Origin: an uncultured Opitutaceae bacterium
Lineage (GTDB): Bacteria; Verrucomicrobiota; Verrucomicrobiia; Opitutales; Opitutaceae
NCBI GenBank assembly: GCA_937902925.1
Contig: CALFNN010000095.1
Location: 1-52,497 of the forward strand
Length of the DNA stretch: 52,497 bases
Direction: 5' to 3'
The notes under the pieces are model-generated. The model saw nothing but the letters and a program-made list of their open reading frames with translations, was not told the origin of the DNA and did no database searches. Positions 24,604-33,436 of the stretch are shown piece after piece (the stretch's first letter is position 1; every line of letters starts with the position of its first letter). The position numbers and the translations under genes are program-made.

Positions 24604-26000
24604 GGTCGATCGGCGCCCGCCTCGCGCTCTGGTATGCGGGCGTGTCGACCGCCACGCTCGCGTGCCTGTTTGTCGCCGGCTATTATCTGCTGGACCAGTA
24701 TCTGGTGCGCAGCCTCGACCTGCTCAACGCCTCCGAGTTCGCGCAAATTCGCTCGAGCCTCGGCGAGGACTACGCGCGCCTCGCGCCGGACGCGATCAAC
24801 GAGCGGATCCGCCGCACCACCGAGGTGGCGTCGGTGCTCTTCTTCATCGAGGTGCACGAGCGGGGCGGCCGGGTGCGGTTCGCGTCGTCGAACCTCGGCG
24901 AGCACCGGTTTCCGCCGGCCCCGGACGGCCGCGTGTTCAACAGCACCGTGCCGGGCATCGGCGACATCCGCGCCGGCGCGTTCGCCCTCGGCTCCCTGGA
25001 TGTTTTCATTGGCACGACCCTGCGGCAGGGCCGGGAGGTGATGAACGTCTATGCGGAAATCTGCCTGATCCTCGTCTGCCTCATGCTGGTCGCGAGCCTC
25101 ATCACCGGCCTTGCGCTCAGCCGCGCCGCCATGCGACCGGTCCGACTCATCCAGGAAACAGCCAACCGCATCCGCTCGGACAACCTCAGCGAACGCATCG
25201 CCGTGGCCGATGTGCGCGACGAAATCTCGAACCTCGCCCGGCTGCTCAACGACATGTTCGACCGCCTCGAGTCGTCGTTCAAGCAGGTGCGCCGCTTCAC
25301 CGCGGAGGCGTCGCACGAGTTGAAGACACCGTTGTCCCTCGTCAGCCTTCAGGCCGAGAAACTCCTCGTCGAGGGCGGGCTCACGCCGGCGCAGGAGGAG
25401 GCGGTGCAGGTGCAGCTCGAGGAAATCGCCCGGCTCAAGAAAATCATCGAGGAACTGCTCTTTCTCTCGCGCGCCGAGGCGCAGGCGATCAAGCCGGATT
25501 TCCGGCGCGAGGACCCGCGCGCGTTCCTCGAATCGTTTGCGTCCGACGCGCGCGAGTTGGCGGAGCACCGCGGCGTGGGGTTCGAGCTCGCGGTCGAAGG
25601 CCAGGGCCAGGTGGACTACGATCCCAAGTGGCTGCGGCAGGTGCTGTTCAACCTGCTGCAAAACGCGCTCAACGTCTCGCCGCGCGGCCGCCGCGTGCGG
25701 CTCGTCTCGGACTTCACGCCGGAGACGTGGCGCGTCGCCCTCGACGACGAGGGACCCGGCGTGCCGGCCGCCCAGCGCGAGAAAATCTTCGACCGCTTCG
25801 TGCGGCTCGTCGCCGACGAGAAGGGCAGCGGTCTCGGCCTCGCGATCTGCCGCAGCGTCATCGGCCTGCACCGCGGCACCATCCGCGCCGAAGAGGCGGC
25901 GGGCGGCGGACTGCGGATGGTCTTCGAGCTGCCGATCGCCGGCCTGCCCGCGCCGGAACCGGCGCCCGAGGCGCCCAGGATCGAGCTGCACGCGGAATGA
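24600..26000 (+). CDS. Membrane sensor histidine kinase
   Basis: The product has 466 residues. The first membrane helix (ALWYAGVSTATLACLFVAGY) and a second (LILVCLMLVASLITGLAL, near residue 160-180) enclose a periplasmic sensor region of about 125 residues. A HAMP linker follows (ALSRAAMRPVRLIQETANRI), then the dimerisation domain with phosphoacceptor His239 in EASHELKTPLS, and the ATPase domain with NLLQNALN, GPGVP and KGSGLGLAI boxes. All catalytic boxes are intact. It starts at 24600, overlapping the regulator's stop by 4 bases. The longer frame upstream is the regulator read in another phase. It converges with the CitT-type transporter gene, 15 bases away. Confidence 0.94.
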   Translation: MRSIGARLALWYAGVSTATLACLFVAGYYLLDQYLVRSLDLLNASEFAQIRSSLGEDYARLAPDAINERIRRTTEVASVLFFIEVHERGGRVRFASSNLGEHRFPPAPDGRVFNSTVPGIGDIRAGAFALGSLDVFIGTTLRQGREVMNVYAEICLILVCLMLVASLITGLALSRAAMRPVRLIQETANRIRSDNLSERIAVADVRDEISNLARLLNDMFDRLESSFKQVRRFTAEASHELKTPLSLVSLQAEKLLVEGGLTPAQEEAVQVQLEEIARLKKIIEELLFLSRAEAQAIKPDFRREDPRAFLESFASDARELAEHRGVGFELAVEGQGQVDYDPKWLRQVLFNLLQNALNVSPRGRRVRLVSDFTPETWRVALDDEGPGVPAAQREKIFDRFVRLVADEKGSGLGLAICRSVIGLHRGTIRAEEAAGGGLRMVFELPIAGLPAPEPAPEAPRIELHAE

Positions 26001-26015
26001 TCCGCGTTCCGCGCG

Positions 26016-27428
26016 TCACCACAACCCGATCAGCCGCCACCACACGAGGCCGATGCCGAGCCAGATCGCGAGGTTCACGGCGGACACGATGAACCCGAGG
26101 GTCCACCACGTTTGCTGCGACACATAGCCCGGCCCGAAGAACACCGGCGCCGAACCCGTGCCGTAATGCGTCAGCCCGGCGTTGAGATTCGAGCAGAACG
26201 CGAGTGGCCAAACCGCTACCGGCGCCGGCACCCCGGCGGCGAGCGCCGCGCCGAGAAAACTCGGGTAGAGCGCGGACACATGCGCCGTCATGCTGGCGAA
26301 GCCGTAGTGCGCGTAGAGATAGGAAACGGTGAGCACCGCGAGCGACACCGCCCACGGCCAGCCGTGCAGGTGCTGGAACATCGCGCCCGAGATGATCCCG
26401 ATCACGCCGCGCTCGTTCAACTGGTCCGCCATCATCAGGAGCGGCGCGAACCAGATGAGCGCATCCCACGCCTTCGTGTCGCTCAGCAACTCGTTCCACG
26501 TCACGACCTCCGCCAGCAGCAGCGCGCACACGCCGGCGAGCGCCACCGTGGAGTTGGCCGCGCCGTGCCACGGCGAAGTGATCCAGCCGGCGATCACCGC
26601 GAACATCACGACCACGAATTTCTTCTCCGCCGTCCGCATCGGGCCCATGCGCTGGAGCTTTTCGCGCGCGTGCGCGCGGGCATGCTCCGTGTCCTGCAGG
26701 TCGGGCGGGTTGAGCTGGTGCAACAGCCATGGCACGATGGCAAACGTGCACAGGCCGGGCACGAGCGCCGCCAGCGCCCAGCGGCCCCACGTGAGGTCGA
26801 CCCCCGCGAGCTTGTGCGCGAATTCCGCGATGAGCGGATTCGCCGCCATGCCCGTGAGGAACATCGCCGACGCCGCGTAGGTGCAATGAAAGCCCACGAG
26901 CGTCAGGTAGGCGCCGATCCGGTTGCCCGTCGGCCCGGGCTCGGAGCCCAGCGCCTGCGCGAGACTGCGGATGATCGGCGCGATGATGCCGCCGCCGCGC
27001 GCCGTGTCGGATGGCACGAACGGCGCCAGCACGAGGTTGGAGATCGCCACGGAATACCCAAGCGTGAGGGAGGTCCGGCCGAACCGGCCGATGAAAAAAT
27101 ACGCGATGCGCACGCCGATGCCGGTCGTCATCACCGCGCGCGCAAACAGGAACGCGCAGAACACCAGCCAGGCGGTGCCGTTGCCGAAACCCGACAGCAC
27201 CGTCGTCAGCGGCAGTGTGCCGGTCAGCGACAGCAGCGTCATGGTCACCAGCACGCTCACGCCCATCGGCACCGGCCGCACGACGAGCGCGACGATCGTC
27301 GCCGCGAACAGCGCCAGGAGATGCCGCTGCCCCGCGTCGAGTCCGGGCAGCGGCGCAAGATAAAGCGCCAGCCCCGGCGCGAGCACGACGAGCCAGCGGC
27401 GGAGGACGGATGAAGGGGGTTGGCTCAT
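26016..27428 (-). CDS. DASS-family anion transporter, CitT/malate-translocator type
   Basis: This inner-membrane carrier of 470 residues has a dozen or so hydrophobic segments. Family marks are the GFGNGTAWLVFCAFLFARA region, PSDTARGGGIIAPIIRSLAQ (the substrate/sodium loop, with Asp where relatives usually have Asn), and the second half SNLNAGLTHYGTGSAPVFFG followed by GYVSQQTWWTLGF. These resemble CitT (citrate/succinate) and 2-oxoglutarate/malate translocators of the SLC13-like DASS family. Translation starts at 27426-27428 (MSQPPSS). It lies 90 bases downstream of a CitS-type transporter on the same strand and is the last gene of the TonB receptor cluster, so citrate or a related hydroxy-dicarboxylate is the likely substrate. 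Confidence 0.9.
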   Translation of the reverse strand: MSQPPSSVLRRWLVVLAPGLALYLAPLPGLDAGQRHLLALFAATIVALVVRPVPMGVSVLVTMTLLSLTGTLPLTTVLSGFGNGTAWLVFCAFLFARAVMTTGIGVRIAYFFIGRFGRTSLTLGYSVAISNLVLAPFVPSDTARGGGIIAPIIRSLAQALGSEPGPTGNRIGAYLTLVGFHCTYAASAMFLTGMAANPLIAEFAHKLAGVDLTWGRWALAALVPGLCTFAIVPWLLHQLNPPDLQDTEHARAHAREKLQRMGPMRTAEKKFVVVMFAVIAGWITSPWHGAANSTVALAGVCALLLAEVVTWNELLSDTKAWDALIWFAPLLMMADQLNERGVIGIISGAMFQHLHGWPWAVSLAVLTVSYLYAHYGFASMTAHVSALYPSFLGAALAAGVPAPVAVWPLAFCSNLNAGLTHYGTGSAPVFFGPGYVSQQTWWTLGFIVSAVNLAIWLGIGLVWWRLIGLW

Positions 27429-27518
27429 CGACGACGCGCCGGGCACGGCGGCAGACCGACGGCAACGCATTGTGCCGCGCTCCGCAAGGTTCGAGCGGCG
27501 CGGGCGCGACGCCGGCGG

Positions 27519-28925
27519 TCAGGCGCCGTAGCGGGCGATGGCAAACAACGCCAGCGTGACGGTGATCAGGCCGCCGATGCGGGTGGCGATCTGGGCGAAC
27601 GGCATCAGTTGCATCCGGTTCGCCGCGGTGAGAATCGCCACGTCGCCCGTGCCGCCCTGACCGCAGCGGCAGGCGTTCACGATCGCCGCCTCGATCGGGA
27701 AAAGCTTCACGCGGCGGCCGACGAAGAAACCGGTGACAACCATCGTGACCACCGTCGCCACGATCGTCACGAGATTCGCCGGCGCGAATGCGGCCACGAG
27801 CTTGTCCCACGGCGTCATCGCCACGCCGATCGCAAAGAGCAGCGGATAGGTCACGGCGCTCGCGAAAAATTTGTAGACGATCTGCGCGGCCTGCTGGAGC
27901 TTGGGCGACACCGCCTGCGTCGCCTTCACGACCACGGCCAGCGCGAGCATGGTGAGCGCGGCCGGCACGGTGACGTTAACCCGGGCGAAAACCGCCGCGA
28001 TGAACATGCCGACGATATAGAGCGAGATCACGAGGCTGCCGGCGGCGGCGATGTGGCTCACGTCCATCTTGCCCGTGATTTCCTCCTTGCGCGGATCCAT
28101 GTCGTCATGCCCGCCCGGCTGGAGCCGGCCATCGCCCGTGAGCCGGGGGAAGCGCCGCCCGAGGAAATTCAGCGCGCCCGAGAGCAGGATCGCCGTGAGG
28201 CTGCCGAACATCACCGGCGGGAGCACCTGCGCGATCTGGTCGTCGAACTTCAGGTGGAGGATGTCGGCGTAGCCGGTCGCCAGCGGAATCGCCCCCTCGC
28301 CCACCCCGCCCGCCATCACCGGCACGACGAGGTAAAACAACGTGTGCTTCGCACCGAGCCCGAGCAGCGCGCCCACGCCCACGCCGACGAGCGCCGCGAG
28401 CACGGAGCCAATCCCGGCGGGAATGCAGATCTTCACGAAGCCGCGGATCAGGACCGTGCGATCCATGCCGAGGATGCTGCCGACGATCACCGCCGCGATG
28501 AACAGGTAGAGGAAGTTGGTGCCCTTGGTGAATTCCGTGACCGCCGTGATGAGGCGGGCGGGCAGGATGTCGTGGTAGGCGAGATAAGAGGGGATGAACG
28601 TCGCGAAGATCGCCGCGGCGCCGACGTGGTGCAGCACCGGCAGGCGCTTGCCAAGTTCGCCACAGGTGAAGCCACCGACCGCCAGCACGGCCATCATCAT
28701 GCAGATTTCGCCGGGGAATTTCCCGGGCTGGACGGCAAACCACGCGATCACCGCGAGCAGGAGCGCGTAAACCGGGAGCGGCAGGATGCCGATGCGGAAT
28801 TCCATCAGCTTCCACCACCCGTGCGGCCAGAACGGCGGACGCTTCTGCCCCGCCACCGGTCGCGCCGCGGCCAAGTCCTCAACCGGCTGGGCGCCGACCG
28901 AGGTGACGGTTTGAGCGGCGTTCAT
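27519..28925 (-). CDS. 2-hydroxycarboxylate transporter (CitS/MaeN type)
   Basis: This is a 468-residue sodium-coupled inner-membrane symporter. After about 45 cytoplasmic residues come two repeats of five or so membrane helices. The two re-entrant loop signatures of the 2HCT family are clear: GGVGEGAIPL in the first half and CRCGQGGTGDVAILTAANRM in the second. FDDQIAQVLPPVMFGSLTAI is also typical. Known members carry citrate, malate or lactate together with Na+ or H+. The start (28923-28925) overlaps the stop of the PepSY gene by 4 bases, so the two are translationally coupled, an unusual partnership. A CitT-type transporter gene follows 90 bases later. Confidence 0.94.
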   Translation of the reverse strand: MNAAQTVTSVGAQPVEDLAAARPVAGQKRPPFWPHGWWKLMEFRIGILPLPVYALLLAVIAWFAVQPGKFPGEICMMMAVLAVGGFTCGELGKRLPVLHHVGAAAIFATFIPSYLAYHDILPARLITAVTEFTKGTNFLYLFIAAVIVGSILGMDRTVLIRGFVKICIPAGIGSVLAALVGVGVGALLGLGAKHTLFYLVVPVMAGGVGEGAIPLATGYADILHLKFDDQIAQVLPPVMFGSLTAILLSGALNFLGRRFPRLTGDGRLQPGGHDDMDPRKEEITGKMDVSHIAAAGSLVISLYIVGMFIAAVFARVNVTVPAALTMLALAVVVKATQAVSPKLQQAAQIVYKFFASAVTYPLLFAIGVAMTPWDKLVAAFAPANLVTIVATVVTMVVTGFFVGRRVKLFPIEAAIVNACRCGQGGTGDVAILTAANRMQLMPFAQIATRIGGLITVTLALFAIARYGA

Positions 28926-30040
28926 CGGGCGGTCAGGGGTTCGGATTGGACCACGCGGACCTCCGCCGTCGCCTTCCGGCGCGATTTCCGTCGGAGGTAG
29001 CTCGCGACTCCCGTCCACGCCAGCACGGGCACGCTCAGCGTGCCGCAGAGCAGCAGGATTTGGACGACCGGGCCTCCGACGACGCCCGTGTGCAGCGACA
29101 GCAGCCAGTAATAAAGCCGGTAGCCGGCGCTCGCCTGCGCGAACGGCGTGAACCGGATGACCTTCGCCGCGGAATTGAGATACACGTAGGAACGGGCATT
29201 CGGATGCGGCGCATTGGCCGCGATCGCGTAGGCGGCGATGAGCCCTTTCTTCGGCAGCGGAATGTAAGTCTCCTGCGCACCGGGCATCCGTGCCGCGATC
29301 TCGCGGGCGACGACGTCGAAGCCCGCGAATTTTCCTGCGGGCTTGGCGGGCGCGGCTGGCGGCGCCTCGCGTTTCGAGGCGGTGAAGAAATCGAGCACGC
29401 TCCGCGTCGAATCGAACGCGATCGGCACGCCGCTCGAGGCGCTGAACAGGAGGACCAATGCGACGTAGATGCCAATGGTCTTGTGCAGATTCAGGTTCCA
29501 CGGGCGGCCGGAGAGTTTTGGGTTCAACGTGAGCCCGGCCTTGAGCGCGCGGCGCGTCGCCGGCCACCACAGCACGAGGCCGGTGAGCAGGAGCGCGATG
29601 AAGATGAAGGCGAAGGTGCCGTTGACGTATTCGCCCACCGTCGGGTCGAGCGTCACGTATTTGTGCAGGCCCTCGATCCAGCCGAAACCCTCGCCGTAAC
29701 GCGCCCGCGTGCCGAGGATCGCTCCTGTGCAGGGATTGAGGTGCACGTAATCCTTATCGGCAAAATACGCGAGAAACGGCATCGTCGGATCGCCGTAGTA
29801 ACGCACGCTGAGAAAATCGGACCCCGGGTGCGCGGCCTTCGCCCGCGCGACGAGATCGTCGATCGGCAGGCGCATGGCACCCGGCGCCACGATGAAGCGC
29901 TGCGGGTCGAGCCTGCGCTCCAGCTTGGGGCGGAAGATCAGGGCGGCCCCGGACAACGCGACGACCATGAACACCAGCCCGACGGTCAGGCCGATCCAGA
30001 GGTGCAGGGCAAGCAACGGCGTGCGCAGGGCGGGTTTCAT
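28922..30040 (-). CDS. PepSY-associated membrane protein (ferric reductase-like)
   Basis: The product has 372 residues and four membrane helices. The first (LHLWIGLTVGLVFMVVALSG) contains the family-typical His. A large periplasmic domain follows, then helices near 140-165 (FAFIFIALLLTGLVLWWP), 188-208 (the LHKTIGIYVALVLLFSASSG region) and 325-350 (LHTGVVGGPVVQILLLCG). These His-bearing helices and a PepSY-like loop match the PepSY_TM family, which includes inner-membrane reductases next to siderophore receptors that reduce ferric chelates in the periplasm. It is translationally coupled to the CitS-type gene downstream and belongs to the same strand run as the siderophore-type TonB receptor. 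Reductase activity is inferred. Confidence 0.88.
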   Translation of the reverse strand: MKPALRTPLLALHLWIGLTVGLVFMVVALSGAALIFRPKLERRLDPQRFIVAPGAMRLPIDDLVARAKAAHPGSDFLSVRYYGDPTMPFLAYFADKDYVHLNPCTGAILGTRARYGEGFGWIEGLHKYVTLDPTVGEYVNGTFAFIFIALLLTGLVLWWPATRRALKAGLTLNPKLSGRPWNLNLHKTIGIYVALVLLFSASSGVPIAFDSTRSVLDFFTASKREAPPAAPAKPAGKFAGFDVVAREIAARMPGAQETYIPLPKKGLIAAYAIAANAPHPNARSYVYLNSAAKVIRFTPFAQASAGYRLYYWLLSLHTGVVGGPVVQILLLCGTLSVPVLAWTGVASYLRRKSRRKATAEVRVVQSEPLTAR

Positions 30041-30079
30041 GCGGGTGGAGGAAGACTGCCGGGCGAAGTTAAAGTAAGT

Positions 30080-30089
30080 CTGAACCGCA
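30080..30089 (-). promoter_or_regulatory. Motif TGCGGTTCAG upstream of PepSY gene
   Basis: The minus strand reads TGCGGTTCAG about 40-50 bases before the PepSY start. The same decamer occurs upstream of the TonB receptor of this cluster (33296-33305). In both places an AT-rich run follows (ACTTACTTTAACTT and CTTTGATTAATC) and then CGCCCG. Two copies cannot prove function. Confidence 0.3.
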
Positions 30090-30118
30090 CCTGAAATCTT
30101 ATTCAGAACGAGCCGCGA

Positions 30119-30886
30119 TCAATCGCGCTTCATCTGCGACGCAACCGCGCCCGGCGCCGGCAGCTCCGTGTAGGTGCCGAAAGTTCCATGGCCGTCGATG
30201 CGCAGCGTGTCCTTGATCTTGTCGAACTCCGCGTAGCTGGGCACGGTCGCGGTGAGCTGCTCGCGGATCCCGGTTTTCAGTTTGCCCATCGCGGCGAACG
30301 CCGCCGCATCCCGGTATTCGAGGACGCTGAGCGCATCGACCCGCCCCGTCTCGCCGCGCTCGAGATACATCGTGAACCGCGCCAGGTTTCCGGTCGCGCG
30401 CATCGCGGCGTAGAGCGGCTTGATGTAGCCTTGGACGAATTCGTTGTAGCGCGCCGGCGGAACCGTCGGCGTGTAGGTGTTCACGACGAAGACCGCCTGA
30501 TGCGGCTCGCGCGCCGAATTTCCGCCCTGGGTGAGCACGTCGGCCCGCCGCACGATCAGCCCCGCGGGCAGCGACGGCGCCGCCACCGTCTCCCACGCGT
30601 CGCAGGCGTCTCCGCTCGGGAATTCCAGCACGGCCAGCGCCGCGAATTTCGGCTCCCGTTCCGCGGTTTCCGACTTGCCCTGCGCGAGCAGGAGCACGCC
30701 GGCTACTTGGCCGGATTGCCGCCACCGCGCAAGCAACGGAGCGAGTTCCGCCGGCGGCGGCGTGCCGGCGGGCACCCGAATCAACACGCCGGCCGGCGCG
30801 GCCATCGCGCTTCCGAGCGCGCAACCAAGGACGGCCAGCAAGCCGGCGACACGGCGAAACGAACGCGGGTTGTCGGAGACGATCAT
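30119..30886 (-). CDS. Secreted protein, possible tandem alpha/beta-barrel (ABM/NIPSNAP-like)
   Basis: The product has 255 residues with a signal peptide (VAGLLAVLGCALGSAMAAP, cleavage near residue 30). The mature part looks like two similar halves of about 100 residues, each with a beta strand, a helix and strands: FAALAVLEFPSGDACDAWET in the first and VDALSVLEYRDAAAFAAMGK in the second, with VFVVNTYTPTVPPARYNEFV between. This pattern fits dimeric alpha/beta-barrel (ferredoxin-like) folds, which include haem-degrading and quinone-type monooxygenases as well as proteins without enzyme activity. No named family is certain. A GGAG ribosome site lies 5 bases before ATG 30886. It is placed between the TonB receptor (36 bases) and PepSY genes, so it is probably periplasmic and linked to iron-chelate handling. 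Confidence 0.72.
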   Translation of the reverse strand: MIVSDNPRSFRRVAGLLAVLGCALGSAMAAPAGVLIRVPAGTPPPAELAPLLARWRQSGQVAGVLLLAQGKSETAEREPKFAALAVLEFPSGDACDAWETVAAPSLPAGLIVRRADVLTQGGNSAREPHQAVFVVNTYTPTVPPARYNEFVQGYIKPLYAAMRATGNLARFTMYLERGETGRVDALSVLEYRDAAAFAAMGKLKTGIREQLTATVPSYAEFDKIKDTLRIDGHGTFGTYTELPAPGAVASQMKRD

Positions 30887-30922
30887 GTTACTCCGGGGCG
30901 GCGGGCGGGCGCGGGCGAATCC

Positions 30923-33208
30923 TTAGAAGCGCGTGCCGAGCGAGAACGTCAGCTTGCGCTGCTCGCCGGTGTTCAGGGTCAGTGCGCTCTGCGCGGCCGA
31001 GATGTAGCGCGCGTCGAAGAGATTCTGGATGTTGAGCGCGAAATCGTAGCGCCCCCATTTGTAGTAGACCGAGGAGTCGACGCGCGTCCAATCCTTGAGC
31101 TGGTAGTAAACCGTCGTCGTCGGATCGCCCGCCCACGCCTTGCCGACGTAGACGATGCCGGTGCCGAAACCGAGGCCTTTCAGGCGGCCGGCGGGGATGT
31201 TGCAACGGGTCCAGACGTTGCCACTGACCCGGGGCGCGTTGGCGAGATCGTAGCCGACCGACGTGGGATTCTGGAGCGACTGCGTGATCGTCGCCTTCGA
31301 ATAGGCGTAGCCGGCCTGCAGCTGCCAGTTCGGCAGCGGCTGCCACTGCGCCTCGAGCTCGACTCCCTTGCTGGTCTGTTCACCATCGAGGCGGGAAATC
31401 GCCTGGCCGACCTGGGCCTCACCGGTTGCCACGGTGAAGTTCGTGCCGGAAGCCACCACCACGTTGGTCCGCTTGATCTGGTAGGCGGCCACGGTGAGAT
31501 TGAGGTTCTTCGCCGGCGCCTCGAACTTCAGCCCGCCCTCGTATTGCTCGCCCGACTCCGGAGGGAAACCGGAATGGCCGGTCGCGTCGAAGGCGATATT
31601 CGTCTGCGGCTTCAACGACTGGCTCCAGCTCGCGTAGGCCGAGACCGCCGTGGCCAGATCGTAGACCGCGCCGACCTGCCGTGTGACCGCGCTGGTATCC
31701 GTGGCAAACGTGGTCGTGGCCGGCTTGAGCTGGTCGAGCCCATGGACCTTCTGGTCGTCGTGCCGGATGCCGAGCGACAGATGGACCCGCTCGCCGAATT
31801 TGACCTGGTCGGAGAAATATTCGCCGAGCGCCGTCTGGTTCGTGATCTGGTTCGTCGCACCCGTGCCGTCGGCGGGATAGGCGGTCACGAGGTCGAGAAC
31901 CGGGTTGATGAGGGTGATTGCCTGCGCCGCCGTCAGGTTCGGCCCGAACGCGATGCGCTGATTGTAGAACGCCTCCCCGCCGCCGCCGATCCCGACCATC
32001 ACGGTGTTCTTGAAATTTCCCGAACCGAAGGAGCGAAAGAGATTCGCGTCGACGTAATTGTAGCGATGACCGTTCTTGACGTTGTTATACTGCCGGCGGA
32101 GGAGCGAGGCCGGCGTGGCAAACTTGGCGGTGGGGGAAAAGACATTCGCGTTGTTCACCGTGAATTCGCGGACCTGATCCACGTGCCAGACCGAGCGGCT
32201 CTGGAACCGCAGCGTCCACGCCTGCCCAAGCTGGGCGTGGAAAAACGTCGAGACCGCGCGCCCATAATCGGTGGCCCTGTCCTTGTTGTCCTGGTAAACC
32301 GTATTCAGCGGCGCCGTGTAGAAGTTCGCCGTCGGCCCGAAGGCCGTGCCGTTGGTGAAAATCGGGATCACGCCGTCGTCCTGGCGCCGGTTGTCGCGGC
32401 TGCTCTCCATTTTCACGGTGAAATACGTCTCCGGACTCCACTTGTAAGTCAGGGACGGGTAGATCGAGATGCTCTTGTCGAAGTTGCCGGGACGGGAGGA
32501 AGGCGAACTGCCGGCATCGACGACCAGGCGGTAGAACAGGTGCTTGCTGTCAAACGCCGGGCCGGTGGTGTCCAGGCTCGCGGTCTCGGTGACGGTCGAG
32601 CCGAAGTTGGTGAACTCGCCGGCGTAGAATCCCGACGTGACGCGCAGGTAGGTTTCGCGCACCTCCTTCGGGCTCTTGGTGACGATGTTCAGCAGGCCGC
32701 CGGGATTCATCTGCCCGTAGAGCACGCCGTTCGGACCTTTCAGGAATTCCAGGCTGTCGACGTTGGCGGCGCTGGCCGCCGCCTTCTTGAGCGTGGCGCC
32801 CATCAGGCCGTCAAACTGGATGTTCTGGGTGTAGCTGCCGGTGTTGGGAAAACCGCGGAACGAGAAACCGTTGACGTTGCTCTGCGACTGCGTGGCCCCG
32901 ACGACGTAGTTGAAGACGTCCGTGAGCGTCACCGCACTCCGGTCGGTGATCGCGGTCGCGTTCATGATCGACAGCGACGAGGCGATCTCCCGCAGGTCCA
33001 TCGGCAGCTTGGTAGCCATCGAGGACGTGTCCTGATGATAGGTGCCGATGGTCGAGGAGACCTTGAACTCCTCCAGTTGCACGACGGTGTCGGCCTCGGA
33101 GTGCGCGGGCGCGGTCTGGGCGCGGGCCACCGCGAGGAGGACGGACACGCTGCACAAGGCGAGCCCGCCGCAGCGGACGCGAACGAAAGGAACACGGGGC
33201 GAATTCAT
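30923..33208 (-). CDS. TonB-dependent siderophore-type receptor
   Basis: This is a 761-residue outer-membrane receptor. A signal peptide ends near AVARAQ. The TonB-box-like VVQLEEFKVSS, the plug (FSFRGFPNTGSYTQNIQFDG, LKGPNGVLYGQMNPGGLLNI) and the barrel follow, and the chain finishes with the canonical aromatic terminus (FSLGTRF). The plug, with its SSTIGTYHQDTSSMATKLP segment and NPGGLLNIVTKSP, is that of siderophore receptors (FhuE/FpvA-like) rather than of sugar receptors. It starts at ATG 33206-33208. The upstream region carries the motif at 33296 that recurs before the PepSY gene. It is first in the cluster that continues with a secreted protein, a PepSY protein and two citrate-type transporters. 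The ligand is probably a ferric chelate. Confidence 0.93.
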   Translation of the reverse strand: MNSPRVPFVRVRCGGLALCSVSVLLAVARAQTAPAHSEADTVVQLEEFKVSSTIGTYHQDTSSMATKLPMDLREIASSLSIMNATAITDRSAVTLTDVFNYVVGATQSQSNVNGFSFRGFPNTGSYTQNIQFDGLMGATLKKAAASAANVDSLEFLKGPNGVLYGQMNPGGLLNIVTKSPKEVRETYLRVTSGFYAGEFTNFGSTVTETASLDTTGPAFDSKHLFYRLVVDAGSSPSSRPGNFDKSISIYPSLTYKWSPETYFTVKMESSRDNRRQDDGVIPIFTNGTAFGPTANFYTAPLNTVYQDNKDRATDYGRAVSTFFHAQLGQAWTLRFQSRSVWHVDQVREFTVNNANVFSPTAKFATPASLLRRQYNNVKNGHRYNYVDANLFRSFGSGNFKNTVMVGIGGGGEAFYNQRIAFGPNLTAAQAITLINPVLDLVTAYPADGTGATNQITNQTALGEYFSDQVKFGERVHLSLGIRHDDQKVHGLDQLKPATTTFATDTSAVTRQVGAVYDLATAVSAYASWSQSLKPQTNIAFDATGHSGFPPESGEQYEGGLKFEAPAKNLNLTVAAYQIKRTNVVVASGTNFTVATGEAQVGQAISRLDGEQTSKGVELEAQWQPLPNWQLQAGYAYSKATITQSLQNPTSVGYDLANAPRVSGNVWTRCNIPAGRLKGLGFGTGIVYVGKAWAGDPTTTVYYQLKDWTRVDSSVYYKWGRYDFALNIQNLFDARYISAAQSALTLNTGEQRKLTFSLGTRF

Positions 33209-33295
33209 GACGGATCGAGGGACGGGGCTTGGGGTGGTAATGGCGCCGTGATCGCCACGGCATCCAGCACGATGCAACGGGCGGATTAATCAAAG

Positions 33296-33305
33296 CTGAA
33301 CCGCA
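33296..33305 (-). promoter_or_regulatory. Motif TGCGGTTCAG upstream of siderophore-type receptor
   Basis: The minus strand reads TGCGGTTCAG followed by CTTTGATTAATCCGCCCG, 88-97 bases before the receptor start. This matches the motif upstream of the PepSY gene (30080-30089) in sequence and in the AT-rich then CGCCCG order. It is a candidate shared regulator site or promoter element of this cluster. Confidence 0.3.
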
Positions 33306-33380
33306 GATGAATTTTTGTTTAGGAATGGCCGTGTCTCATTCCCGGTTCGCCCGACCTTCGGGCTCTGGACGCCCCGCCCC

Positions 33381-33419
33381 AAAAATAAAGGCGTGGGCGC
33401 CCGACGGACGCCCACGCCT
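33381..33419 (-). terminator. Rho-independent terminator of the receptor gene at 33437-36592
   Basis: On the minus strand a perfect 11-bp stem (33409-33419 AGGCGTGGGCG and 33389-33399 CGCCCACGCCT, read on that strand) encloses a 9-base loop and is followed by TTTATTTTT (33381-33388). It lies 18 bases beyond the receptor stop, so it closes the NhaC to TonB receptor transcription unit. Confidence 0.88.
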
Positions 33420-33436
33420 GCGGCAAATCCAAAACC

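Noticed and set aside
30188-33289. 1033-residue open frame on the plus strand over the iron cluster
   Set aside because: It covers two genes and a promoter gap on the other strand, is rich in Arg and shows no family motif.
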